From Hyphodiscus hymeniophilus (lineage: Eukaryota > Ascomycota > Leotiomycetes > Helotiales > Hyphodiscaceae), in assembly GCA_016508695.1 (NCBI GenBank), contig VNKQ01000009.1, forward strand, positions 434,001 to 498,000: 64,000 nucleotides of DNA. Reading direction: 5' to 3'. Numbering within the stretch: the first letter of the stretch is position 1; every line of letters begins with the position of its first letter. The notes below the pieces were generated by a model. It ran no database searches. It had not been told where the DNA came from and saw only the letters and a program-made list of their open reading frames with translations. Shown one piece after another: positions 24,579-35,345 of this stretch. Position numbers and translations under genes: made by a program.

Positions 24579-25016
24579 GTTGGACTATCGTTGAGTGTTT
24601 TTTGTATAGGGCTGTGCGCGTTTGATGAGCTTAACGTAAATTACCTGCTTATGCCTGCGTCATCTCTTGTTATCGAAACTGACAATCTTGGTGGCGGAGA
24701 GGAGGTGTTTCTTTATCTGAATGACTATATTAACACCTCGTCCCCAAATCGACTTCCAAACAACACAGCAAATGGAAAATAGAACTTCGTGAAGTTTTAA
24801 CTACTCAATGAGTATAATTATATCTATATTGTACCTCACATGTAAGAACTATAGATAATTTTCGTTGTCACGGGTGGTTGGTCCACGAGTGTTGAATATC
24901 ACGTGAGGGGCAGAATTTAGCGGAACCGAGTTCGCCTCAAATAATCAAGCATCAAGAAGTCATCACAACAAACCAAAACATCAACCCACATCTCGAATGG
25001 TTCGAAGAACATCAAC
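24579..25016. promoter_or_regulatory. Shared divergent promoter of VPS2 and FZO1 with a CACGTG box
   Basis: This 438-bp region separates two divergent starts. A palindromic CACGTG E-box at 24900-24905 sits 112 bp from the FZO1 ATG, a site type bound by basic helix-loop-helix factors such as Cbf1. No TATA box is obvious. Confidence 0.5.
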
Positions 25017-27824
25017 ATGAGTCAGGAACACTATAAAGGGAAGGGAAAGGACTCTGAAGAAGGAGATTCGACCTCAAACCCCCCACGTTCCTCGACTCGG
25101 CCGAAATATGTCACTGTTGGAACTGGTTCGACTTCTGAAAGCGCCGCCCGACTCCAAGCTCTGCTCGACAATGACTCCGGATATGGCGGCAGTGTTGCTG
25201 GGGATAATTTGAACGGTGCCGCGCCGGGATGGAATCCAACTTTGACCGAAGACAGACCAACTCCTGTACATTCTCCGATGCAGAGGGGGGAAACAAGCAA
25301 GGCGGCGGAGGACGAAAGACGAATACAAGCAAGCGCAATACACCAATTATGGTACAATCAACACCGGGTGGCTCTTGGTCGATCAATCAATAGAACAGTG
25401 GATCTATTGAAGGGTTTTCAAGAGGAAAATGCCCATTGGCCAGCTACCTATCCTTCTGTCCAACGTGCCGAAGCATCTATTCCTACGAGACCGGACATGC
25501 GCCCTAATCTGACGCACACACAATCACAACTCCCCAGCGCCTCAGATGCATCGCCTTCTCGACCAGGATCGATTCGGCGGTCACAAACATCGATTGGAGA
25601 GGGTAGTACAGAAGCCGAGTCCAGCAAGGTAGCGGAGCAAAGAACGGTCGAAGAACCTCGACTGATTACTCCGAAGATCGCGCAAGACTTTTCTATTCTG
25701 AAGTTGGATTTGAAGCTGGGAGCCCTACATCAATCCGAATTGGTACATTCATTAGAGAAGGGTTCGATCGCATCTCTCCTGGATGGTAAGATTAGTCAAA
25801 GCATCAAGCACCTCTTGTCGCTTCGAGACCGGATCGAGGATACGTCAAGCAAAGTTTTGGTCACCGGAGATTTGAATGCGGGAAAGTCAACGTTCTGTAA
25901 TGCCCTACTGCGGAGGAAAATATTACCGGAGGACCAACAGCCATGTACAAGCATCTTTTGCGAAGTTTTGGATGCAAGAGAAAATGGTGGCATCGAGGAG
26001 GTTCATGCTATACACAAGGACGTCGTATATGACAGACACAACGAGAGCACCTACGACGTATACACTCTTCAGGACCTCGAGAAACTTGTCACCGACAATG
26101 ATACGTACACGCAGTGCAAAGTCTACGTCACCGACGTGCGTTCCATTGACGAGTCATTGTTGAATAATGGGGTTGTGGATATTTCGATCATCGATGCGCC
26201 TGGGCTCAATCTGGATACGACAAAAACGACTGCTGTCTTTGCTCGGCAAGAAGAGATTGATGTTGTTGTTTTTGTAGTTTCAGCTGCAAACCGTTTCACC
26301 CTCACAGCTACGGAATTCCTCTGGGCTGCAGCTGCTGAAAAGGCTTACATTTTCATCGTCGTCAATGGTTACGACACTATTAAGGACAAGGAACGATGTC
26401 AGAAGAAGATCTTGGAACAGATTGCCGGAATCAGTCGAGACACATTCAAGGAGTCTTCTGAATTAGTCCATTTTGTTTCAAGTAAAGCTATCCCAACAGC
26501 GCCGGCTCCGCCTGGCGGCAACGGTGGCGGTGGCAGTGGGAGCTCAAGTGGAGGCGGAGGCGGCGACGGTGATGATGATTCGGATCCAAAAGGGCACGGC
26601 AAAGGAAAGGATAAAGAGGCTATGGCAGATTTCCAGCATCTTGAACAGTCGTTACGGCGGTTCGTGCTCGAAAAGCGTGCTCGATCCAAGTTGGCACCAG
26701 CGAAGAACTACCTCCTCAATGTTCTGGGTGATGTCAACACCCTTGCATCGGTTAATCAAGAAGTCGCACAAGCAGAACTTGACCGCGTAACAAAGGAGTT
26801 AGCCGAGATTGAGCCAGCGCTCGAAGCTTCGAAGAGAGCTAAAGCAGATGTTAGCGATGATATCGATCGAACAATCGACGCTACCTGTAAAGACATCTAC
26901 AACCACACTCGATCGACTCTCACCTCCATGATATCTCGAGCAGCTGATGAGGATCTTGGAGTCGTCTATCCAGGCCTCTTGAGTGCATTCGACTATGCCG
27001 AGGATTTGAAGGACGCTATTCTGTCGCAGATCTCGGCTTCCGTCACCAACTGCGAGGAGCACGCGAGGAGAAAGACGGTCGAGGGCGTCAGCTCCATCAA
27101 GCAATTAGGCTTATTGCATCTTGGCGATGAGTACACAGACTTAAGCTTCAGAAGCGACATCATGTTCAAGAGAAAACGTGATATTCTTGCGAAGCAAGTG
27201 GAAGTCGAGACAGAATTATGGGACTTCTTCGACCTGAGTACAGTTTTGCAACGACAAGAAAAGGTGGCCGGAGGCGGTATGGCCTTGACAGTCGCAACAG
27301 TTGTTGGTGGTCGCATGGTTGGAGGATTCGGCTGGATTGATGGCGCTCTTGGTGCAGCAAAGGTCGTTGGCAATAGAAATCTCCAACGACTCATCATTCC
27401 GGGAATCATTGCTACTGGTCAGTCCCTAATACATTGCAGGTTATGAAGCTAACAGTTTCCAGCAATTGCTGCCGCTGCCTACGTCTTAAATCAAATCCCA
27501 AACACACTTCCCCATCGCCTGACAAACAAGATATCTCAGCAACTCGCCGCAATCGATTACGTTCATACAAACAGCGACCGCATCTCATCCTCAGTGCGAA
27601 AAGTATTGCGCTTCCCCGCCGATAATCTCAGAGTTGGGCTGCAACGGTCAGTCGAACAACTCGGCTCCAAACGCGAAGAAACACAAAAGATCCGTGGCGA
27701 AAGCGAAGTTGCACGAAAGTATTTTGGCAATCTTGTCAACGAGAGCTCCAAGATCAGAAATACGGTCCAAGCCGTAGATCTTGAAGGGGCTGCTCCAGGC
27801 GTTGCTGCGAGTTACGATCCTTAG
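25017..27824 (+). CDS. FZO1: Mitofusin, outer-membrane mitochondrial fusion GTPase
   Basis: Two exons (25017..27417, 27463..27824) encode 920 aa; the 45-nt intron splits an Ala codon in GIIATAIAAAAY. Fzo1 is a dynamin-related GTPase that tethers and fuses mitochondrial outer membranes. The GTPase domain shows G1 GDLNAGKST near residue 285, G2 Thr in EDQQPCTSIFCEV, G3 DAPG near 394, and a G4-like VVNGYD, where Gly stands at the usual Lys. Two hydrophobic segments near the C-terminus (MALTVATVVGGRMVGGFGW and LIIPGIIATAIAAAAYVL) are the paired membrane anchors, followed by a coiled-coil tail (KREETQKIRGESEVARKYF). The first ~220 residues are disordered. Between the GTPase domain and the next helices (about residues 496-532) lies a Gly/Ser/Asp/Lys-rich insert. 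Length is slightly more than yeast Fzo1 (855 aa). Confidence 0.95.
26511..26620 (+). repeat. Low-complexity Gly/Ser/Asp-rich coding tract in FZO1
   Basis: A GGN-rich stretch encodes runs of Gly and Ser, then Asp, then Lys-Gly repeats, with no predicted fold. It interrupts the globular part of the mitofusin and is likely a flexible loop. Confidence 0.8.
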
Positions 27825-29489
27825 TTTCCATCTGTTCGATACCCACCCTCTCATTTTCTCAAAGCATTACGACTCTCGTTCAAAATAGCACTGGCGTTTA
27901 GGTTGAATTACGGGACGGAAGCAGAGAGACACGATAGGAGTATCAATGCATGGATGAAGGGCTCTGGAGGGCTTTTGGTCGCTTTTGCGGTCGTATCCCC
28001 ACTTCTTTGTTTATACTACTGTTTGAAGTGCAATACATAGCAGGTTAATGAAAGCCGATTTTTTGCCCAGGCCTTCCAATGCACCAAGCCTTTGGCATTT
28101 TAGCTGCCATCGCACGCAGACAGACTTACTAGCAAGTCCTCTTCTCTCTTCCTTACACACTACAACTCGCGATTGTATTGTTGCACGACATACATCACTA
28201 TTTCCCAATATCGACGTGGTCTGTTATGCCCCGTACTAGCACGAATCATTGGAGTGTCAATAACTACGAAACCGTGCACCAGCACGACCTATGAATGTAG
28301 CTCCCACCCATTGCGTATCCAGAAACGCACCGTAACCTAACATCTCTTCAATTCTTACACATTAGCACTTCTCTCCCAAACGGGCGCCTCGAATCAACTG
28401 GTCCAATCAAAGCGCCCCATGCCATCTCGCCGTTCTCCCAAGAGACGCACCGGAGCCTCACCTCCTCCCCGCAACCCATTGGCTCCCGGTGCCGCATCTC
28501 AGCGTATTTTGTTGCACGTCTGCCGGCCGCTGCCAGCTGGAGGGACACAAAGAAGCGCTGCACGTTCCTGTGGTGGCCTCAGGCTCGGCTCAGTCTTGCA
28601 TGCGTCGTCTAGTCGTCTCGATTCGGCGTCTCACGTGAGGCCACTGCGTTCTCGCTCCGCGCAACCCTTCTGGTTTGGAGGGGGAAGTGGGCGTGGTGCC
28701 TGGGCTGTTGCACGTCGCATCTCAGCTGGAGAGTTCCTCCGGGGCGCGGAGGTGTTCGTCCTGGCGAGCGTCAGAGCATTAGTTACTCGTAGCCTTCCAG
28801 GTGTGTTTGTGCTCTGTTTCTGGCCGGATTCGGATCGTTCTCTACGCGGCGTCGTTATATACCGAGTACTTACATAATCAAGTCGAGCTCATTCCAACGG
28901 CATTCGGTAGTCTAGTACGAAACAGAAGTCGAAGAGTTCCGATTTGTTAAGGAGGTGGAGGTCGAATTCTGCGGGCGTGGGCTTCGAGCATGACTAGTGT
29001 AGTGGTGAAGATATCGGTTTCCGGGTCGTGGCTGGTACTTCGTCATCGGAATACTGTACGACCCCATCGTCGATTCGTCGGTACCCTAATCTGTACCAAC
29101 ACATCGTTATGTCGAGCCCAGATGACAGGATCAAACTTAGGGAGCAAAAGCTACGAAATTGACACTTGTAGGGCAGAATATCTTGGTAGAAACGAAACGT
29201 CCACCAGTCCGAATGCGAGACTGATGAATGGTCCGATGGACTTGTACTATTAAGGGAAAGTCAACATTGGCTACGAATTGTCCTTTGCTGGAACTGTTCC
29301 CGGACTTCCATAGTATATTTAACACTATATTTCCGCTGCTTTATACCTGCTAAGAAGCATCTGCCTACACCCCGAGCGTAAAGTGTCCTCCGTTCTTTGT
29401 GCCCAAAAGCAAGAAAGGAAAAAGAAAACTGCGACTTCCTGCCTCCGTAGAATACATGAAGTGCTATGGCAACGTTCGGGGGACTTCGA
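27825..29489. other. Intergenic region between convergent genes, with a GC-rich patch
   Basis: FZO1 and the peroxidase gene converge here. The stretch about 28380-28860 is richer in GC than its flanks and carries CCAAT sequences in both orientations (near 28402 and 28481). A 152-codon plus-strand frame (28419-28877) crosses it but is Arg/Ser/Gly-biased and not protein-like. I do not call it a gene. Confidence 0.45.
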
Positions 29490-30757
29490 TTACTTGGGGA
29501 AGGTGGTGATCGGGTTGGGTAGAACTTTCGTGCAGTCGGTAAGCTTGTTGATGTTGTTCACGCCCAGCAAGGAAAGGCGGACGTATGCCGTAGCGTAGGC
29601 AGCGTTCCAGTTCGCTTGACCACTTGTTGGATCCTACAAAGGAAACGATTAGTATTCATTCTAGACATGTTCTGTAGGGGCGAGGACGTGATATAAGACA
29701 GATCCCCTTGTGACATACCGAGAAGACTCCAAAGCCTGGATTGGTTTCCGGATCGCTGGCCAAAGCTTGATCACTTGGAAGGCGGAAAACACCACTGAGA
29801 TGGTTGTTAGTAAGCATAAATCAGACAGATCCAGGGGTCGAAATGATACTTACGAAGGCGGGGTAGGGGTCAACACTTCGCTGTAGAACGCCACATCCCA
29901 GACTCCTGGTGTTGAATCTAATGGTTGGCCAGCTTTGGTTGTGTCTACGAAGAACTGCTGCGCGGTGGTGTGTGCCCCTATGAGAGCGATGAGATCCTTG
30001 AAGTTGATTGTTTTATTCCCAAACAGCTCAATTAGTTGTTCCGCTGGCGAGTTGGTGTTGGGGAGGAGGCCTGTGGGATCGGAAGTCAAGCTGCTTGGAC
30101 GCCCTACTAAAGTGAGGATCCGAGGTCCAAGTGGGCAGACGACGGTTGCAACATTGTGCATGAATTGTGCCAGATCAGCTGCCCGACACCCCATACGGCG
30201 TATTTTGCGATCAGAGCCAAGGCTTGATCCCTAATATTTTGCAGTCCGTTGTTCTCCGACCTGTTGATTTCGTCCGGACTCAGCACTAAGCTGCCATCAG
30301 CACCACCGGCTCCGCTCGAGGTAGACCAAGCGCCTGCGTCATGAAAACCGAGACGGACGGCTGTCCGAGCAGCAGCGTTGCAAGATCCGTCTGCGTTCGT
30401 GAACATCTTAACGAGGTCAGCTTGGACGTAGTTCCAGACACAACAAGTATCCTGGAGGCATCCTAGGCTCCCAAGCGGTGGCGTAACATAGGTCTGCAAA
30501 TGATGTGAGTGTTTATCTGATGAGTAATTCATGGATACACGTGCCTTGGGCGTGAGATTCTGGCATGGTCCTGTGCCAAGAAGGCAGTTCTTGACTTGGT
30601 TTCCAACCGGAGTTGTAGCCCTTTGGGCGAGATCTCCAATCATCACAGGGGGTGGTGTCGGTGCTCCCTGCCTTTTGGCAAGCTCTGCTATTAAGTTGCT
30701 GATGCCCGGATATGCAAGAGCTGCGCCAGCAGACGTGATGAAGTATGCAAACTTCAT
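29490..30757 (-). pseudogene. Secreted class II heme peroxidase with an apparent frameshift
   Basis: Exons read 30757..30539, 30493..29854, 29794..29719 and 29633..29490 (about 359 aa if the frame were intact). It is a fungal class II (ligninase-type) peroxidase, which oxidises phenols or metal ions with H2O2. Features: signal peptide MKFAYFITSAGAALA, the family block YVTPPLGSLGCLQDTCCVWN, distal Arg and His in VRLGFHDAGAW, Ca2+-site GAGGADGSLVLS, proximal His in LIALIGAHTTAQQF, and a C-terminal VLPNPITTFPK. Within exon 2, the frame breaks at about 30181-30185. The upstream frame reads KYAVWGVG; the downstream frame reads AADLAQFMHN. The family motif GVGAADL needs exactly one extra G in a GGG run, and adding one base also fixes the phase at the next splice site. 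It is either a recent null allele or an assembly error. Intron 1 is 45 nt and has no stop. Confidence 0.85.
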
Positions 30758-30863
30758 TGTGAAGAGGAGGGGTAATTAGGCATTAACTGATGGTCAGGAG
30801 ACTAATTGAGACCAAATTGAGCGAAGGCAAAGTCTGGAAGACAGAAAGAGACTGGATGGAGAC

Positions 30864-30869
30864 TTTATA
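30864..30869 (-). promoter_or_regulatory. TATA box of the peroxidase gene
   Basis: TATAAA on the minus strand lies 107 nt upstream of the ATG, a typical spacing for secreted-enzyme genes in filamentous fungi. Confidence 0.55.
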
Positions 30870-33469
30870 ACGGGAGGAGTATTCAAAACTGACGGAGTCT
30901 TTAAATTTGCCTCGACTAGAGGCTAGAAAACTTCCGCTCCCATGCGGAGCTTCTTATACATGCTTTGCTATCTCAAGTAACAGGAATTTGATTTCGTTCA
31001 GACCAGCCATGCTTCGCGATCCAGAGACGTGGCTGTTGGACGTCCTATAGTTCAGTGCAGCTTTGGGATTTAGATGCGGAGCTCGTTGGGGGAAGCCGGT
31101 CTTGGGATCTAAACCAACCAAATAATTCTCGTGCGAGAACGCGGTATGACCCCAACCTGCCCCAAAATAGTCCGTAGTTCGGAGAAAAGGAAATCCAATT
31201 CGAGAGATTTGCCCAAGGGAAAGCTTGTTCTGAATGCTAATAAAAATCCCCGGCACGTTGCCAGATGCATCATTGCAGCCGCTTCTCTGTGTTTTGGATT
31301 ACGAGAGTTAAGCTCCTCAGTGATGGTGAAATTCGTAACTTCAGATATCAGAACAACAAATACGCGGAATAAATGCTGTCTCTGCGACGCTCCTTCATCC
31401 AAGCAGGTTTGGCAAAGCGGCTTTATGACTGCCAAATGGAGAGACCAAAATTGTCCGACGATAAACGCTCAATTGGTGGCTGACGATGCATCTTGCACGC
31501 GGAGAATAGATCTTGCGCATGGTCTCACCGAATTGACTTCCCGCACTGTGCTTGGAAGGGATTGATGAGAGGCTTAATGTGATGCAGTGCATCATGTGAA
31601 GGTGTCATTCTAGAAAAGACCCGAGCGTTGAAGGTTAGCTGTCAGAACGTGGAGGGGCGGGAGCTCTAATACTCACGCGACAAAGGCCGGAAAAAAGGGG
31701 TTAAGCTCGCTAATTTAGTGTGTACACAAACAAACCTTCCGAGTTTGTTTCTAAATCTGAACGAACAATAGTTGGGTGGAAAAATAACAATAGTCTCGAG
31801 GACAAAAGGCACAGCTGTGTCGTTGTGAGATGACTATTATCGGCGGTATTCGGGTCAAAAGTATATTTGAACGTGTCAAAGGAGTCTTTCTCGGCATGCC
31901 AGCCCAAGCGGAAGTTACGGAGTTCTCCCCCCTTGCATACGATTATTGTATCGGGCTCTCCAAACAATCCGCCAGCCAGTGCTTTGCGACCCAGAGGAAG
32001 AGGAAGAGACAAGAATCACAATTGGCTAGTGCTCATGTTTTATGTTCCAGCCCTACCGTATTCCAACCCAAAGATCAAATATCTCTTTTTACTTCTCAAA
32101 ACACGTGCCCCCCTTTTTACACATTTGGTGCGCTATTTCCATTTAGCCGGCATCCGTGGATATATCGCTACAGTACCGATATCTTAAATATCAACGTCAT
32201 TGTCAATGTAAAGAGAAGCTCTTGACGCAAGTCGTAGCTCTATGGTATTTTATGTTCAGCATTCACAATGCCATGTTGGAGCATGGCATTTAGCAACGGC
32301 TTATAAGGAATTAACAAGTATATCCTGCAGTCATACGTGTGGATTTTGGCCCAGCTGGCGCCTATGGAGCCCTAACAACAACTTGTTAGAGCTCTTTTCC
32401 AAGTCGAAAATTCAGCTCGGTATTATTTCCCCGATGCCACACTCTGGGGCAAACCCAGGCGTACACCGAAATAGAGTGTCGACCTCTGGCAAGATGATGT
32501 TGGCAACTGAGTGATGCCGTCGCCTCGGTCCTGATTGTCCTGATTGTCCTTTTTCAGTTCCGATCCTCCTCCAGGGATCAGCACTAATATGCACTCATTG
32601 GCCCTCGCTGCTGAAGCGTTCATGCGAAGCCATAAAGAACTCAAGAATGGCCGTCAGCGAGATTTGCGTCCCAAAAGCTCCTCGAGATGCATGCAGCTGA
32701 GCAAGTTCTTGTGAGTTATTATTAATAAGCAAAGATGAATTTGGGGCCCGTTAAGGACGAGGGTACTGGTGGTAGGAGGTCCAGCTAACAGGTAAGCAAG
32801 CCACTGACTGTTGTTGCCTGAGGTTCTCAGGCCTCACTATCTACGCTGGCAACTGTAAGCTTCCTCGCCTGTCAATCGTCAGTCTGGCGTCTGATACCTC
32901 CAGACGTGAGAACACGGCGTGCTCTAAGACGATGCCACTCTGCGAGCATTGCGCTGAGCGCCAATTTCCATCTACGAACACGCAGCATGGCATTGCGGAA
33001 ATATCGGCTGGAGTATCAGCTCGCATCCTGACTTTTACTTAGAACACACCCAAGCCCCGAAATATGAGCTCGGATGAAGGCAAGGGGTGCATGATTATCA
33101 CAAACTAGCCGAAAACGATCGACATGGGAAAGTTGAACAAAGCCATGTTGAAAATGCCCCACCACACCGTCCCCAGCTCCGCCTTCTTTGACGGTTTCAT
33201 CACTCACCTTTACTCTCTACCTGCTGTGTACGGTCGCTTTTGTCCTTCAATTGCTGAAATACACTCCCCTTGAAGTCATGAGCTTGGTCGAGTACAGACA
33301 TTGTTGACATTATAAACGGAAACCATTGGTAGGATCTCTTTCCTAACTGCCCCTGTTCAATTGGCTTCTTATGGTGGCTGTAGGTCTGCTGTGTAACCTC
33401 GGTCTGTTACACCCAACACTTTTCTGACTCAATTGTCTTAGCAACATCCCCAAAATATTTTGAATCCCA
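30870..33469. other. Long intergenic region between divergent genes
   Basis: About 2.6 kb between the peroxidase start and the bZIP start. Several open frames of 60-144 codons overlap on both strands without splice or composition support. The bZIP gene, as is common for regulators, may have a long promoter and leader here. I see no RNA gene. Confidence 0.5.
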
Positions 33470-34573
33470 ATGGCGATCCAAACTTGTGCTATTGGAATGG
33501 ACTCGCTCTCCGACCTTGATAGCTCAATGATCGACTACAACGCCGACGATAGCTACTTCAACACCAATTCCGATATAATGACCAACAACATCTCCTTTGG
33601 CGCACTAGACCGCGCTTTCAGCTACGACTACCTCAAGCTTGAACAGGAAACCATCGACGTTTCCTCTCCAATTCCAGTGCGATCTCAGACTCCCACTGTA
33701 GACCCTACCCTACTAGTACCTCCGTCAACAACATCGCACGGACATTTCCAATCCACATCTTCGCCATCCTCCTCGCTCAACACCGCCATCAACTCATTCA
33801 ACCCGGTCCCTCAGTATGCAAGCACCGACTCTCCAATCCCATTCACCAAACCTAAACCCGCAGCAATTCCTCAGCGACGAGGCAGAAAGAAGAAAGCACC
33901 TCTCCCACAATCAGCTACAGAAGAGAAACATCGAGTCTTCCTCGAGAAGAACCGGAAAGCAGCACGTAAGTGCCGAGAGAGGAATAAGCGGAAGTGGGAT
34001 CGCGTACAAGAGCGATGCGCGGATCTGGAGGTGAGGAGTCGGGTGCTGAGGGAGAGGTGTGCCGATCTGAGAGCCGAGGTCGACAATCTCACTGTGCTGA
34101 TGAGGCAACATCGGGACTGTGGAGACACAGCGATCCGTGACTTCTTTGAACGAGGAAAAATGGATGCGGTGCAACGGACGGAAAGGCCCCCGACAGACCA
34201 GCCAAGTGCTGAGTTGGTGGGTAATGCCGAAGAAAATGGACAGATGAGATTTGGCGACATCGACATGTTATCTCTTCTTGCGGACGGCGACGAACTTCCC
34301 TCTCTTTCTTCGTCAAGGAAGACTTCCGCAACATCACTCGATTCCGAGCTCGAGCTAGAGCTAGACATGGGCGCACTGCCGACCATCCACTTCCCAACGG
34401 ATTTCGCGAGTGACCTCGTCGACGCTGTCAGCACGTCCGGAAACGCCAAGGGAATCAAGCCAGCGCTTGTTTGTAAGAATCCCGATGATGGATTGATGTT
34501 TGATCAGGGCATGTTCTCTCTGTCTCCTTTCACAGGCCAGGAGAGCTTAGTGGGAGACGGACCAGTGATTTGA
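33470..34573 (+). CDS. bZIP transcription factor 1
   Basis: Single exon, 367 aa, starting MAIQTCAIGMDSLSD. It is a nuclear DNA-binding regulator of the basic leucine-zipper class. The basic region, residues about 153-176, reads EKHRVFLEKNRKAARKCRER, with the Asn, Ala-Ala, Cys and Arg contact positions of the N-x-x-A-A-x-K-C-R signature, as in ATF/CREB-type fungal factors. The zipper follows at VQERCADLEVRSRVLRERC and RAEVDNL. An AT-hook-like basic patch RRGRKKK precedes the basic region. The N-terminal ~130 residues are acidic and Ser/Thr/Pro-rich, the tail is acidic, and either could activate transcription. Cys residues recur in the zipper and next to it (ERCADL twice, HRDCGD). The overall order resembles Atf1-like stress regulators but the sequence is divergent, so I give no symbol. 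It converges with the ADF-H gene. Confidence 0.88.
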   Translation: MAIQTCAIGMDSLSDLDSSMIDYNADDSYFNTNSDIMTNNISFGALDRAFSYDYLKLEQETIDVSSPIPVRSQTPTVDPTLLVPPSTTSHGHFQSTSSPSSSLNTAINSFNPVPQYASTDSPIPFTKPKPAAIPQRRGRKKKAPLPQSATEEKHRVFLEKNRKAARKCRERNKRKWDRVQERCADLEVRSRVLRERCADLRAEVDNLTVLMRQHRDCGDTAIRDFFERGKMDAVQRTERPPTDQPSAELVGNAEENGQMRFGDIDMLSLLADGDELPSLSSSRKTSATSLDSELELELDMGALPTIHFPTDFASDLVDAVSTSGNAKGIKPALVCKNPDDGLMFDQGMFSLSPFTGQESLVGDGPVI

Positions 34574-35345
34574 TTGGTGACTGTACTTGGATCGTGGACA
34601 ATGATGGGGTTCAATCCTCGGCAATCTCTCGAAACTTCGAAAGCGATGGAGACCGCATGGTACCGAGCGCCAGCACGTCTTGACTACCTGACTCATTTAC
34701 GGTCGAATCCAATCGTTCAAGAACGTTGGGCACTGTTGCTTTTAAAGCGGCATCTGATTGTCAAGACATTTGCGCCACTAGAATCGTCTTTGTTTCTTGC
34801 AAAAGAACGTAAAGACACTATCCATGGTTGTCCAAACCACCTGAGGGAAGATGAAAGTATCGTTACAGCGAAGTTTGAAATTTGAATGAATCCCCCAGAC
34901 CACGGTCAGATAGTTGATCAGTAGGCGTCGGGATATGGCTACAAAAATTACCGACCCTTAGCCTTAGAATCATGAAGCTTGTAGTTTAGATACCGTGTCA
35001 CAATATTTCTAAAGAGCCAATTCAAGAATTTCAGTAGTTTCCATTTCAGACCCCTTCCTCGAGGCCATAAACACCGCCAAATACGATTTAGGGTACCCAG
35101 GTACGCTAAACAACCAACTTATATACAAACAACAAACGATGAACAAGATTGCATGATCGAACGGATCTGGTATTTTGGGACAGACTTTTCAAATGAAATG
35201 CTAGGTTTTGGCCTGCATGCTTCGTAGACAGCGTGACTGAGAAGGTGGTGAAGAAAAGTTCCGGATAGAATATATGGACATGAAAAGGCCGACGAGGCAA
35301 GCTTGGTGGGTGGGAAATCGTAAGGAAAAGTGTTCGGGGCGGTAA
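34574..35345. other. Intergenic region between convergent genes
   Basis: This is about 770 bp of 3' flanks of bZIP 1 and the ADF-H gene. A 103-codon frame continues directly after the bZIP stop codon but has no independent support. Confidence 0.5.

Noticed and set aside
28419..28877. A 152-codon plus-strand gene
   Set aside because: The translation is Arg/Ser/Gly-biased, typical of a shadow frame in GC-rich DNA, with no domain or splice partner.
30183..30200. An 18-nt GT-AG intron as an explanation for the peroxidase frame change
   Set aside because: It is far below the minimum intron length, has no branch site, and would remove the conserved GVG residues.
30494..30540. A GTGTAT donor for peroxidase intron 1
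   Set aside because: It gives a 47-nt intron but throws exon 2 out of the frame that encodes YVTPPLGSLGCLQDTCC; GTATCC with a 45-nt intron keeps it.
33871..34458. A 195-codon minus-strand gene opposite bZIP 1
   Set aside because: It is the antisense shadow of the bZIP coding sequence, with Ser/Arg-rich low-complexity translation.
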